A stretch of DNA of 64,000 nucleotides from Adiantum capillus-veneris (taxonomy: Eukaryota; Streptophyta; Polypodiopsida; Polypodiales; Pteridaceae). Below the pieces are notes generated by a model. The model worked only from the letters and a program-made list of their open reading frames with translations, was not told the origin of the DNA and ran no database searches. Shown here in pieces: positions 54,297 to 64,000 of this stretch (the stretch's first letter is position 1; each line of letters starts with the position of its first letter). Made by a program: the position numbers and the translations under genes. Location of the stretch: positions 83,239,260 to 83,303,259 of the forward strand of contig CM043948.1 in assembly GCA_014529385.2 (NCBI GenBank), given 5' to 3'.

Positions 54297-56702
54297 GTTT
54301 GGTACAGTGTTGTGCCATGTGGTGGCCCAAAGTTCATATGTGTGGCCCTAGGCATAGCAGACGTGGGATGTGATATGCTAATGCTAACCGGTATGGTCCC
54401 ATTGAAATAGGAGCTTGGATGTTGTGGTTGTGGAGTATAACAATGGGAGGGGTAGGAGCTACATGAGCATGAGGACCCATAGGTGCATATGATTGCTACA
54501 CACTTGTAGGTACTGTTGCAAGAATTGGGCTACCATGTAGTGGTGCTTTACTAATAAATGAGGTCCATGGCGTATTTTTTGTCATGCCCATCACTGGGGT
54601 AGGCATGGTAGCTGTGGTGTCATCAAGAGAGAGATGAGCTACACTTGGAAAGGTAAAGCTATCACTTGTGGGCTCAGATTGTACAGAGACCCTGGAGAAA
54701 CAACATATGGAGGATCCATCGGACTTACCGAGGGAGTCTCTATTTGCGATAAGGTTGGTTTCTTATCCTTCCCTGTATCCAAGAATCTCATGAGACCCGT
54801 TGAAGACATGTGGATCCCTTTGTTCTGCCTCTCCAGCTCAATAACCCTATGGATAACATCACAAACTCTTTGTTGTTGATCCTCTATGCTAGTAGCACCC
54901 GTTGTGGATTGTAGGACATCTATCCAACCCACGTGATAGGTACGACCTCTGTATAGGTCGGTTAGAGTTTTCATTTGTAGTTCTTACTCCCATTTCTCAT
55001 CTAGGATTGAGGTGTTTGGGGTGTCCTTTGAACTAGATGCAATGTGGCTCTCTATGGGTTGACCCTTAGTGATTGCTAATCTAGGAGTACTTGATTGCTC
55101 GACTAGCATGGATGTTGACATAGGAGGGGCCTTTGCCTTAAGCTCTCTGTGTTGCTTTGCCTTGCGTAGGCTCTCAATTTCCTTTTCCCTAGCCGCAATG
55201 ATATATCGTTCAACCTCTTGCACACTTCGGCAAGGCTTCTACCATCCGGTAATATAACCTCGGAGGGGAATAGCTCTGAAGAGTCAGGGGGTGAAGTGAA
55301 TGGAGTATTCACATCCACACTCTCCAGGATCATGGGGTCTATGTTAGTCACGAATGGTGAATTTACTTCCCCACATTGTTAGCTCCATGTTCGGAGCGAG
55401 TGGCTCTACTAAAAGTCTCCTTCAAGTTGCTAAGCATGCTCGCCCCGGACTGTGGACCCATGGCATGCATGTCTTGTCTTGAATTATCGGGATTAGGCAT
55501 CGAGCAACCTTCCATGACATCGTAGTGAAAGGAAGAGTCACTAGACGTAATATGTGGGTCCTAAATGGTACTACCTCGGGTTCCCGCTGAGGGCCTAGAG
55601 CCTAACATGGAGGAATAATGAGTGCCCACGTAAACGGAGACACTCTCTATGTGCTCATCCTCTAGCACACGACCAGAGCATAGGTGCATGTGACCTCAAC
55701 ACACTAGAAGTGTTGGTGAGTGCCCATGAAGGCCGCTCACCTAGTTTTTTAAAGTGTTTCACAATTTTTTTTGTTATTTTTGGTCTTTTTTTCTAGTCAA
55801 GCCATAGAATATGGCGTGTGATAGCTCAAAACAAACATCTTGGTTAGACGGGTGTGCCGTGCTTTACGGCCCCTGATTTGGTTAGGTAAAGTCCTAGGAA
55901 TCCTAAAAATAGTATTTTCTTAGGTGGGAAGAGGGCAAGAATTAGTAAGTCCAAAGGGTGAGTGTGAAGGGGATGGTGGAGGACTTGAGGAACTTGTCCC
56001 ACATGCCCTCCCTTCACTTGAGGTCCTATTTTTTATATATAAAGTAGTGTGTATAGTATATCATAAGACTGAGGACTGAGGCCTGAGCCGGGGCACGAGC
56101 TCAGGCGCCGGCTCGGGGGAATGATCTTGATCATTCCTTTTAAGATAAGATATTTTTAATTTTCTTTTTGTTTTCAAATTTTCTTTTTTGTCTCAGATAT
56201 TTTGAGTTTTTTTTTATTTAAAAAAATCTTTTTTTCAAGGGATAATATTGGGTGTGGGCATCGAGCTCACACGCGCACACGGCAGCTCTATGTGGCTCTG
56301 TCTAACCTCCTTGTAACTAACACAGCTGATTAACACTAATTGCCTCTGCTCACACACTATCTAACACAGTACACTACACACTCACATTACAGTCAACCTT
56401 CCCACTGTCTACTCTACTGCTCATTGTCTACACTAACTAATAGACCTAACCTTCTCACTGTCTACTCTACTGCTCACTACTACACTAACTAACAAATCTA
56501 CTAACACCTGCACATTACAGATCTTAGCAAATCTAACAAAAAAGTTACACGTTTCAACACTAACAGATTCTAACAAACCTGTTAAACCTGCGCATTACAA
56601 CCACTTAGCAAATCTACACAAACTCAGACAAAAGCTGAAAACACATGGAAGAAAGGCTTCCAGAGGTAGCATTGAGTGCTCTTCAAGCTTAATGCAAGGC
56701 AG
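54297..56702 (-). other. Gypsy-2 leader and N-terminal Gag extension
   Basis: Minus-strand frames at 55351-55103, 55223-54984 and 54974-54639 (VCDVIHRVIELERQNKGIHM) look like one decayed protein with Glu/Lys-rich helices, probably the N-terminal part of Gag or an extra ORF. From about 55360 to 56702 no frame is credible; this is the untranslated leader, with a T-rich patch at 56150-56240. Confidence 0.5.
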
Positions 56703-56720
56703 TCCCCGGCAATGGCGCCA
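56703..56720 (-). promoter_or_regulatory. Primer-binding site of gypsy-2
   Basis: Minus strand reads TGGCGCCATTGCCGGGGA, one base from the TGGCGCCGTTGCCGGGGA form used by many plant gypsy elements and usually assigned to tRNA-Asp. Five bases from the LTR end. Confidence 0.8.
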
Positions 56721-56725
56721 AAAAA

Positions 56726-57385
<660 letters not shown>

Positions 57386-57501
57386 GTTGTACTCATTTTT
57401 TATAACATAAACTCATGGTTTACGTGTTTCATTTCAGTTAAGGCATTGAAAGTTCTCTTAAATATTCTTCTCTGTCCATTTATGCACTCTATTTCCTCCA
57501 C

Positions 57502-57569
<68 letters not shown>

Positions 57570-58228
57570 ATGTACACATATGTTCACCTTCTTCTTGGTC
57601 ATTATTGAGTATGCTTCATTCATATACATTCATGGGTAGCACTAGTCGCAAGGTGCCTTTGGGTACAGTATGGACCATGGCTTAAACTCCATGCTAGGTT
57701 GGACATGATAATTCCCTCCCCTATGTATTGCTTCTACAATCTAATGTATATTGAAAGTGTTATATTGATGAAAGGTGTGAATTGTATATTGTTTTCATAG
57801 ACCCATGGGCAGGCGATATTTCATTTGGTATCAAGACCAGGCGGGAGCTCTATTAAGGGTATGATCCCTTTGTAACCTACTCTTGTTTGAAGTACTAAAG
57901 CCATTGAGTGGGTGCTTTCCCGTGGATGTATCCCACATTGGGTGAGCCACGTATATCATGTGCTCTCTCTCTCTCTACAATCTCTCATGTGTGAAAATTA
58001 TCTCTCTCCATTCAGTAAACTACTCTAATATCTACTTAGCTATGTCCTATTTCCGAACAAAGAGCACCCTTTGCAAAAATTGAGTAAAGAGTTTCATGAC
58101 CACAGAGAGACGATGGGTTTTGGGAGAGTGACAAACTATAGTGGTACAAAATAGGGAGGGTTCTTATTTGATCCAAAAATAGGAATAGTGTTTTCTACAA
58201 ATTCACAAGTAACAAAACATGGATCAAT
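57386..58228. other. Non-coding, possible old copia LTR
   Basis: Contains a second CT tract (57505-57566) and TTGGTATCAAGACC near 57819, a degenerate copia-type primer site preceded by ATTTCA, so an old plus-strand LTR may end at about 57817. Otherwise nothing recognised. Confidence 0.4.
57505..57566. repeat. (CT)n microsatellite, 62 bp
   Basis: Uninterrupted CT repeat between unique sequence. Confidence 0.95.
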
Positions 58229-59430
58229 ATGTTGAAGATATGTGAGAGGAAATATGTACATAATGTACAAAAAGAATTAGCAAAAAATGGTTTGCTTCAA
58301 CACAATGAAAATGTTTTTGGTGTCTTTGAGCAAGTTTCTTTTGTAGACACTATGGGTGCACTAGATAAAATAATGAGATCTAGTTTGCAATATGGGAGTG
58401 AGGTTGTGGAAGTATGCTCTCACAATATGTATCAGGTGATAGAAGCATTTGAAGAGGAGAAATACCTAAAGAAAGTGATTAGACTCGAAGTGCATGTGGA
58501 AACTATAAATACAAAAGCTCTGCAAAGAAGGTGAAACCGGTGGTTTCACCCTTACCTCTGAACAACAGAGACAAGATAGAACATGCTTCTTTGCAACCAA
58601 GTTTAAGAAATCCTAAAATAATTGGGCACAACTTCAGAAGGAATCTTTCGGAGAGTTGTAGGTTGTCTTTGAAAATTTTCTAATAAAATAGGAGAAGAAG
58701 TGTTTTGAAGAAATGCTTTCAAAATATGGTAAGGATTTTGCATTTGATCCACATGAGATAGGATGTGTTTATCCTTTTGTTGTTGCTCCTATGGTGATTT
58801 TCACAATACCTGATGTACCTTGGAACCTACGACCTATTCCAGCTCCAAAGGCTCATTCACCAAAGCTAGTAGAATTGCTAAATGAGAAAATTAAAATGGG
58901 GATTCTGGAGCTTTCTTGTGCTCCATATTCAAATAGGTGGTTCACAGTCCCACAGAAAATGGTGCTTTACGCTTCATCCAAGAAATCCAACCTACAAACA
59001 AGGTCACAATTAAGAATATGCGTATAGGACCAATTGTGGATGAGTTTACAGAAGCATTTGCAGAAAAGGCCATGTATTCAATGAAGGATCTCTACTCAAG
59101 GTGTGATCAATTCCAACTAACTATTGAAAGCAAGGACTTAGCAACCATGAGGACACCTTTCGACTTGGTAAAGATGTGTACCTTACCTCAAGGAGCAACC
59201 AACGTGGTTTCACATGCGATGAACAAGGTCTTATAAGAACTTATTCCTCAAATCACAATGCCTTTCATTGATTGTTTGCCTATCAAAGGATGTGAAAAAG
59301 GTGAGAAAGATGAAACATTGGATTTAAAAGGGTGCATAAGTTTGTAACAAACCACATAAATGATTGTGATAAGATTTTTCCCAGGTTGGAGGAAGTACTT
59401 TGGCCACTTTAGAGGCACACTACCTTTAAG
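58229..59430 (+). pseudogene. Second gypsy-type RT fragment (plus strand)
   Basis: MLSKYGKDFAFDPHEIGCVY, IFTIPDVPWNLRPIPAPKAH, SPKLVELLNEKIKMGILELS, YSNRWFTVP, then in the next frame NKVTIKNMRIGPIVDEFTEA, FAEKAMYSMKDLYSRCDQFQ, TMRTPFDLVKMCTLPQGATN and MPFIDCLPIKGCEKGEKDET. A gypsy RT of a clade different from gypsy-2 (QFQL, CTLPQGATN style). Frameshift near 58960, stop at 59234. The part from 58229 to 58534 may be the decayed preceding region. Confidence 0.7.
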
Positions 59431-59445
59431 TGGGAGATTGTTGGA

Positions 59446-59640
59446 TTGTTGGGTTAAAGACCAGTGTGCCTGGTTGCCCGTGTCCAACCGCCCATGTGTA
59501 CAACCTATTCTTTATCCATTCATAACAATCATACTCGCGACTGCACATTGTAGTGTGAGTACCTCTCTGCTATGCACGGTCTGATCTCCTTCTTCATGCT
59601 TGCTCTATGTGTGTGGGCTCTCCAATCCATCCTCATTGGC
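59446..59640 (+). mobile_element. Short LTR-like fragment
   Basis: TTTAAGTGGGAGATTG (like the polypurine tract of the element ending at 39082) precedes TGTTGGATTGTTGGGTTAAA and about 190 bp of non-coding sequence. Copia-2 integrase resumes near 59640. Probably the 3' LTR of another small copia-type element. Confidence 0.45.
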
Positions 59641-60127
59641 TAGTCGTGGGATAAAACACCAATGTACAGGGCCATATACACCTCAACAAAATGATGTTGT
59701 TGAAAGAAAAAAATAGATTTCTTATAGAGATGTCATGATGTATGATCAAGAGTCAAGCTTTACTACTTCGTTTTGGCTTGAGACTATCATGTGTGCTACT
59801 TATGTACTTAGCAGGTGTCCTACCAAAGCCTTGTAGTCTATGACTCTTTATGAATCATGGCATGATAAGAAGCCATCTATATCATGCAAATTTTATTTTT
59901 GTTAAGCTTATGCTTTGGTGCCACAAACGCAGCGCAGAAAATTGGATGATAAGGCTATCAAATACATTTTTGCTGGTTACAGCCCTAAAAGAAAAGGTTA
60001 TAGGTTATATCATTCATTAAAAAAACATATCTTAGTTTCACGAGATGTTGTATTTGTGGAAGATTTTGTTCAACCTTTGTTATCATGTACCAAAGACAAA
60101 GATGTAAGCTTCATAGGACATTTATGA
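59640..60127 (+). pseudogene. Copia-2 integrase C-terminal half
   Basis: GPYTPQQNDVVERKNRFLIE (the core-end motif with the catalytic Glu context), CMIKSQ, then LVPQTQRRKLDDKAIKYIFA, YSPKRKGYRLYHSLKKHILV and SRDVVFVEDFVQPLLSCTKD. Stops and frame changes between 59715 and 59915. The DD part of the catalytic triad would lie in the segment displaced by the insertions. Confidence 0.8.
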
Positions 60128-60465
60128 CACTTTAGTGCCTCTTTTTAATGGTGGAAACTTCAATGTAAGTTCAAATGAGACACAATGGGGGTTTTTTATA
60201 ATATTGTGGATCAGCCTAACATTGATGTAGATGTACTTGATGTGGAAAGGGCTGAGAATGAAGAGGCTAGGGTATGCCAAAATGGCCGGTGCATACTTTG
60301 CATGACATTAAATTGGATGCACCCATGCCTATTCATACTCGTTCAGGTTCTTGACATGCATCACATGTGCCATATTGTTATGCTTTGGTTGTTTCTAGTT
60401 TATGTGATGAAGAAGAACCTCTTTCTTTTTATGAAGCACATAATTCAAAAAAGTGCATTTACAAG

Positions 60466-61190
60466 CTGACACGTAAGCCAGATGGTGAGATTGATTTCTA
60501 CAAGGCCAGATTTGTTACAAAAGGTTATGCACAATAGAAAAGAGACTTTTGCCCCCACTTGTCGTGTGACTACTGTTCATTTTTTATGTGCATTAGTAGC
60601 TCATTTTGGATGGGATGTACATCGATAAGACATTGTTGTCGCTTTCTTGAATGATGATATATTTGAGGACGTATATCCAACACAACTTCATGGTTTTGTC
60701 AAGAAAGAACAAGAAACAAAAGTGTTCAAATTCAAGAAAGCTTTGTATGGGTTGAAGCGGTCTCCTCATTCTTGGTATGAGAAAGTTGACACTCATTCGG
60801 TTAAACAAGGTTTTTGTAACAGTCCAACTAAAAGCACTTTGTATGTCAAATGTGACGGGAATGGTATCTCATTGTTGTTTTGTATGTAAACGATTTGCTG
60901 ATTATTAGTCTAAATGAGACGCACATTGTTGAATTCAAGGCTAAATTGAATGCTACTTTCAAGTCTTTTAAATTGATAAAAGACTTGGGGTTTTTGCATC
61001 ATTACTTGGCGATACAATTCAAGCAGTGTAATGGAGGTATTGCTTTGTGTCAAGCAAGATACATAGAGATATTACTATGTAAGTTTGGACTTGAAGATTG
61101 CAAAACTATTGCTATTCCACTGGAAATAAAATTGAAATTGAGCCTTCCTGATGATGTTGGAGATCTGGTTGATATAATTCTTTATTAAAC
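60466..61190 (+). pseudogene. Copia-2 reverse transcriptase
   Basis: YKLTRKPDGEIDFYKARFVT, KGYAQ then stop, ETFAPTCRVTTVHFLCALVA, FLNDDIFEDVYPTQLHGFVK, KKALYGLKRSPHSWYEKVDT and MYVNDLLIISLNETHIVEFK. The catalytic box YVDD has become YVND. RT ends around KLKLSLPDDVGD near 61160. Confidence 0.85.
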
Positions 61191-61439
61191 TACTATTGGA
61201 TACCTTATTTATGTACGCAATACGAAGCCATATATTCAATTTGTGGTCTCATAGGTCAACATATATATGCATAGCCCAAGGTCTAAGCATTGGCACGATG
61301 TTAAAAGAACCTTTGGTTGTTTAATCTCGATGGAAGATCATTCTCGCTAAATTTTCATGCTTTTTTGGATCGGATTGGGTTGGTTGTTATGACACGAGTG
61401 TCCACAAGTGGTTTTTGTTTCATGCTCAGCAATTCATCC

Positions 61440-61740
61440 ATATCTTGGTTGAGCAAGAAGCAACTTACTATGGCCGCTTCCAGTTGAGAAGCGGACTACA
61501 GGGCAATCTTCACAGCTATGATTGAGTGTGTACGGCTTAGATGCCTTATACTTGATTTGGGTGTTGGACAAGACAATGCCAACATTATCTACACTAATAG
61601 TCAAAGCGCACTAGTAGTTGCAAGAAACTCAAATTTTCATGCTTGCACAAAGCACATTGAGGTGCATTATCACTATGTTAGGGAGAGACTCTCAGCAAAA
61701 GACATCAACTTGGCCTATGTGTCGACCTTGCAAATCTATT
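61440..61740 (+). pseudogene. Copia-2 RNase H
   Basis: KKQLTMAASS, stop, EADYRAIFTAMIECVRLRCL, TNSQSALVVARNSNFHACTK and HIEVHYHYVRERLSAKDINL. Standard copia RNase H terminus, followed by about 150 bp to the 3' LTR. Confidence 0.85.
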
Positions 61741-61890
61741 CAAAAAGGTATTGCCTTGTGAGAAGTTCTAAGCTTTCCGCAAATATTTGGGATTGCTTCC
61801 CTTTTTGGATTGACCATGTCCTTAGGGCATGGCAATTCCCTATACACGATATGCCAACTCTCATTCATTGCGTCACTCCCAAGGGAAATT

Positions 61891-62110
61891 TGTTACCACA
61901 TATGTGGTAGTGATGTGTGTGAATAGACTTAGGACCGTCGAGCCTATCACTAGGAGGTTTTTTTCCCTAGGGCATTGTATGTATGTCCATCATTCTAGGT
62001 CTAACTTATCTTTCAATTTGTGCACTAAGCAATACACTCTTTGTTGTGTGCCTTGAGCTTCTTCATCTTCTGCAAGTTGTGTGCGCATCTATACAACCCT
62101 AATTCCAACA
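61891..62110 (+). repeat. 3' LTR of copia-2 (220 bp)
   Basis: Starts TGTTACCACATATGTGGTAG, ends CTAATTCCAACA. Aligns along its length with 47276-47504 with many differences, so copia-2 is considerably older than the element at 35154. Confidence 0.88.
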
Positions 62111-64000
62111 CTATTAATGAAGCAATTGTCCTTAGTTGCTATATTAGTAATTTTCAAGTCATACTTGTCAAAAATATTTGGTTAAAATGACGTGTCAAAA
62201 ACATCAAAATCAAAATCTTAACGAACTTAAACGATTGAATTTGCCTTGTACCTTTAGTCATACACATATTGCATTTTCTAGTGTCCCTACCACTAGAATA
62301 GTGTCATATCCTGGTGTATCAGGATGTCATTGGTCACATGCATCATTCAATATCTAATATCTATCAATACCAAGTCCAATTTCATCATCGTTATCATAAA
62401 CCAATTTGAGTTCCATATTAGTATATTCCAAAACATTTCCATTATATGCCGAGGTCGACAAAATCACACTTATAGCAGTGGTGGCTAGTCACTTTAGTAT
62501 GTTTTTGTGATCGGTGTTGCTTAACCGACAAATCAACACTAATTGGATGTACTGTCTAAACTAGCAAATCTACACTTATGTTGCCTAAACCAACATATCT
62601 ACTATCTAAAGTGGTCAATCTACATTGGTGCTCCATAAACCAACAGATCTACACTAAACAAATTGGTGTAGCTTAAACTGGCGAATCAACGCCATCATGA
62701 AATTTGTATACTGGCTAAATAAAAAATATATGTACTTGTGACCCATAGACTAGGCAAGGCATAAGGTATAATGCATTTACTACTTGTTTGACACAAATTT
62801 GAGTAGGTTGGAGAATGAAATACTTACAAGACTATTGCCAACTATTCCAAATCACCTTAGCTCATGTGATTAGGTTTTTAGCTTAATAACAAATCACCTC
62901 TGTAGTGATCCTATTCAACTTGAGTGAAAGCCACGTCTTAAGAGTTGGTTTGTGTCACAAACTCATAAGACAATGTAAGTAAAGAAACATAAAAATAGGA
63001 ATGCCTTATTAGATAAATATACCCGAAAGATCTCATCCATCTAAAAAAGTACTTGTGTGTGAGTGTGGAGAGAGCTATAATTGAGGAGAGAAACTCAACT
63101 CAGATGCCAAGACTTCTCAATTAGAATCCTAGGAGCTAAGAATTGATTCTTGGAATCTGGAATGAAATAATCTTAAGAGCACAAACAAGATCACATTCAT
63201 AATATTTTTGGTTAGTTTTATGCTAATAGCCACACATAAAGTGAGCTTCCAACAAGTTGAGTTAAAAGAATAAACGTGGGTGAGTCTAAAAATTATAAAG
63301 ATATCAACAAGAAAACAATAAATTGTAGCTATCTAAATAAGCAACAAGGCCAATTTCAACAATTCACATCAAAGGGCTATTTGATTCAGCCTAGATAATA
63401 AAATTAGATTTGTGGCCAAATAAGTTTGTAGGTTTCACAGTTTAGAATATTTAATGCTTTCCTAAGGGTTGTTACCCATAATTGTTTAGTAAACATGTAT
63501 ATTTATGTAAACAAAAAATTAAATGAAACCTTCACATGTTAAAAGGTCTAAATACAATAAAGTAAGAATTATGCAGCAATAACAAGCAAACTTCCTAAAT
63601 GAGAAAGTTTCCTACAACTTAGTAAGTGTAAATAGATATTCAATAAAAATCTATAGTTAGAAACTAGCCTCTTGAATAGAGTCTTAGCTATGAGTGGGCC
63701 TAGTTGCCCGCGATGACAATTGTTTGGGATTGAACGATAGATGCTTGTGATTTGCCGTCATGATGGGGTTTAGTTTCTTCTTCTTTTTGTTTAAAAACTA
63801 ATAGCCAATCACAAAATTCCTACTAGATTTCGAGCTTCCTTTGAAGAAAACCAATAAAATTTTATCTATTTTCATGTAAATGCCAAAGAACACATCCAAA
63901 TTGCCAAAGAAGACATCCAAGTTTATCCAAAAAAATTGTGAGAATTTTAAATGTGTTCCCTTTTTCAAGCATAGGTAGGCTAAGGGTGGAGCTCAACATT
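62111..64000. other. AT-rich intergenic DNA
   Basis: No gene, RNA or element recognised. A loose series of AAACYRRCAAATCTACACT-like units lies at about 62515-62695. Confidence 0.5.
62515..62695. repeat. Degenerate short tandem units
   Basis: About six units of 22-37 bp sharing the core AAACYRRCAAATCTACAC (AACCGACAAATCAACACT, AAACTAGCAAATCTACACTT, AAACCAACATATCTACT, AAACCAACAGATCTACACTA, AAACTGGCGAATCAACG). Diverged. Confidence 0.5.

Overview
This window looks like nuclear DNA of a land plant with a large, repeat-filled genome. A fern or other non-seed plant is my best guess, from the style of the Ty3/gypsy, Ty1/copia and LINE proteins, but I cannot name the species from sequence alone. I see no bacterial operons, no rRNA or tRNA genes and no CRISPR array. 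Almost everything recognisable is a transposable element in some stage of decay. The only host-gene-like piece is one short exon-like stretch near 30.2 kb.

Layout. 1-2.1 kb: 5' part (LTR, primer-binding site, gag) of a minus-strand Ty3/gypsy element running off the left edge. 3.7-29.2 kb: a cluster of LINEs of one family (LINE-I), all on the plus strand. These are copy A (3765-9624), a 5'-truncated copy Z (11353-11812), copy C (about 11.9-19.5 kb, split by a 1,586-bp solo LTR), copy D (20.8-24.95 kb), truncated copy E (25.4-28.9 kb) and fragment F (28.95-29.2 kb). A second LINE family (LINE-II) is present as fragments at 19.5-20.8 kb (-), 29.2-29.7 kb (-) and 30.9-31.9 kb (+). 31.9-39.8 kb: a decayed Ty1/copia region carrying an almost intact, recently inserted non-autonomous copia-like element (35154-39082) with 188/190-bp LTRs. 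39.8-47.2 kb: a gypsy gag relic, a long non-coding stretch with repeated palindromes, and C/CT tracts. 47.3-62.1 kb: a copia element bounded by two related LTRs, whose body is split by a minus-strand gypsy element (48.6-57.4 kb) and other retroelement pieces. 62.1-64 kb: AT-rich DNA without recognisable genes.

How the parts relate. The strongest biological signal is in LINE-I. Every preserved 3' end (five of five) has the same short stem-loop, then 8-12 A residues, then directly a TG/GT microsatellite. Several 5' ends also start at TG tracts. One truncated copy (Z) has a perfect 15-bp target-site duplication that begins in the TG tract, and a related empty site lies 1.2 kb upstream. One stem-loop copy shows a base-pair-preserving double change. 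I infer a LINE lineage with a preference for (TG)n/(AC)n targets and RNA-structure recognition at its 3' end. Its own 5' UTRs are rich in GT runs, so each copy can offer new targets, which would explain the clustering.

The second notable object is the short-LTR element at 35154-39082. It has 5-bp duplications (gcgca), nearly identical LTRs and an initiator-tRNA-Met-type primer site. One long reading frame joins Gag, a zinc knuckle, a protease-like segment with a changed catalytic motif, an unfamiliar Ser/Glu/Gln-rich region and a small reverse-transcriptase remnant; integrase and most of RT are missing. All LINE and gypsy proteins seen here carry stops, frameshifts or lost catalytic residues, so no autonomous copy in the window looks active.
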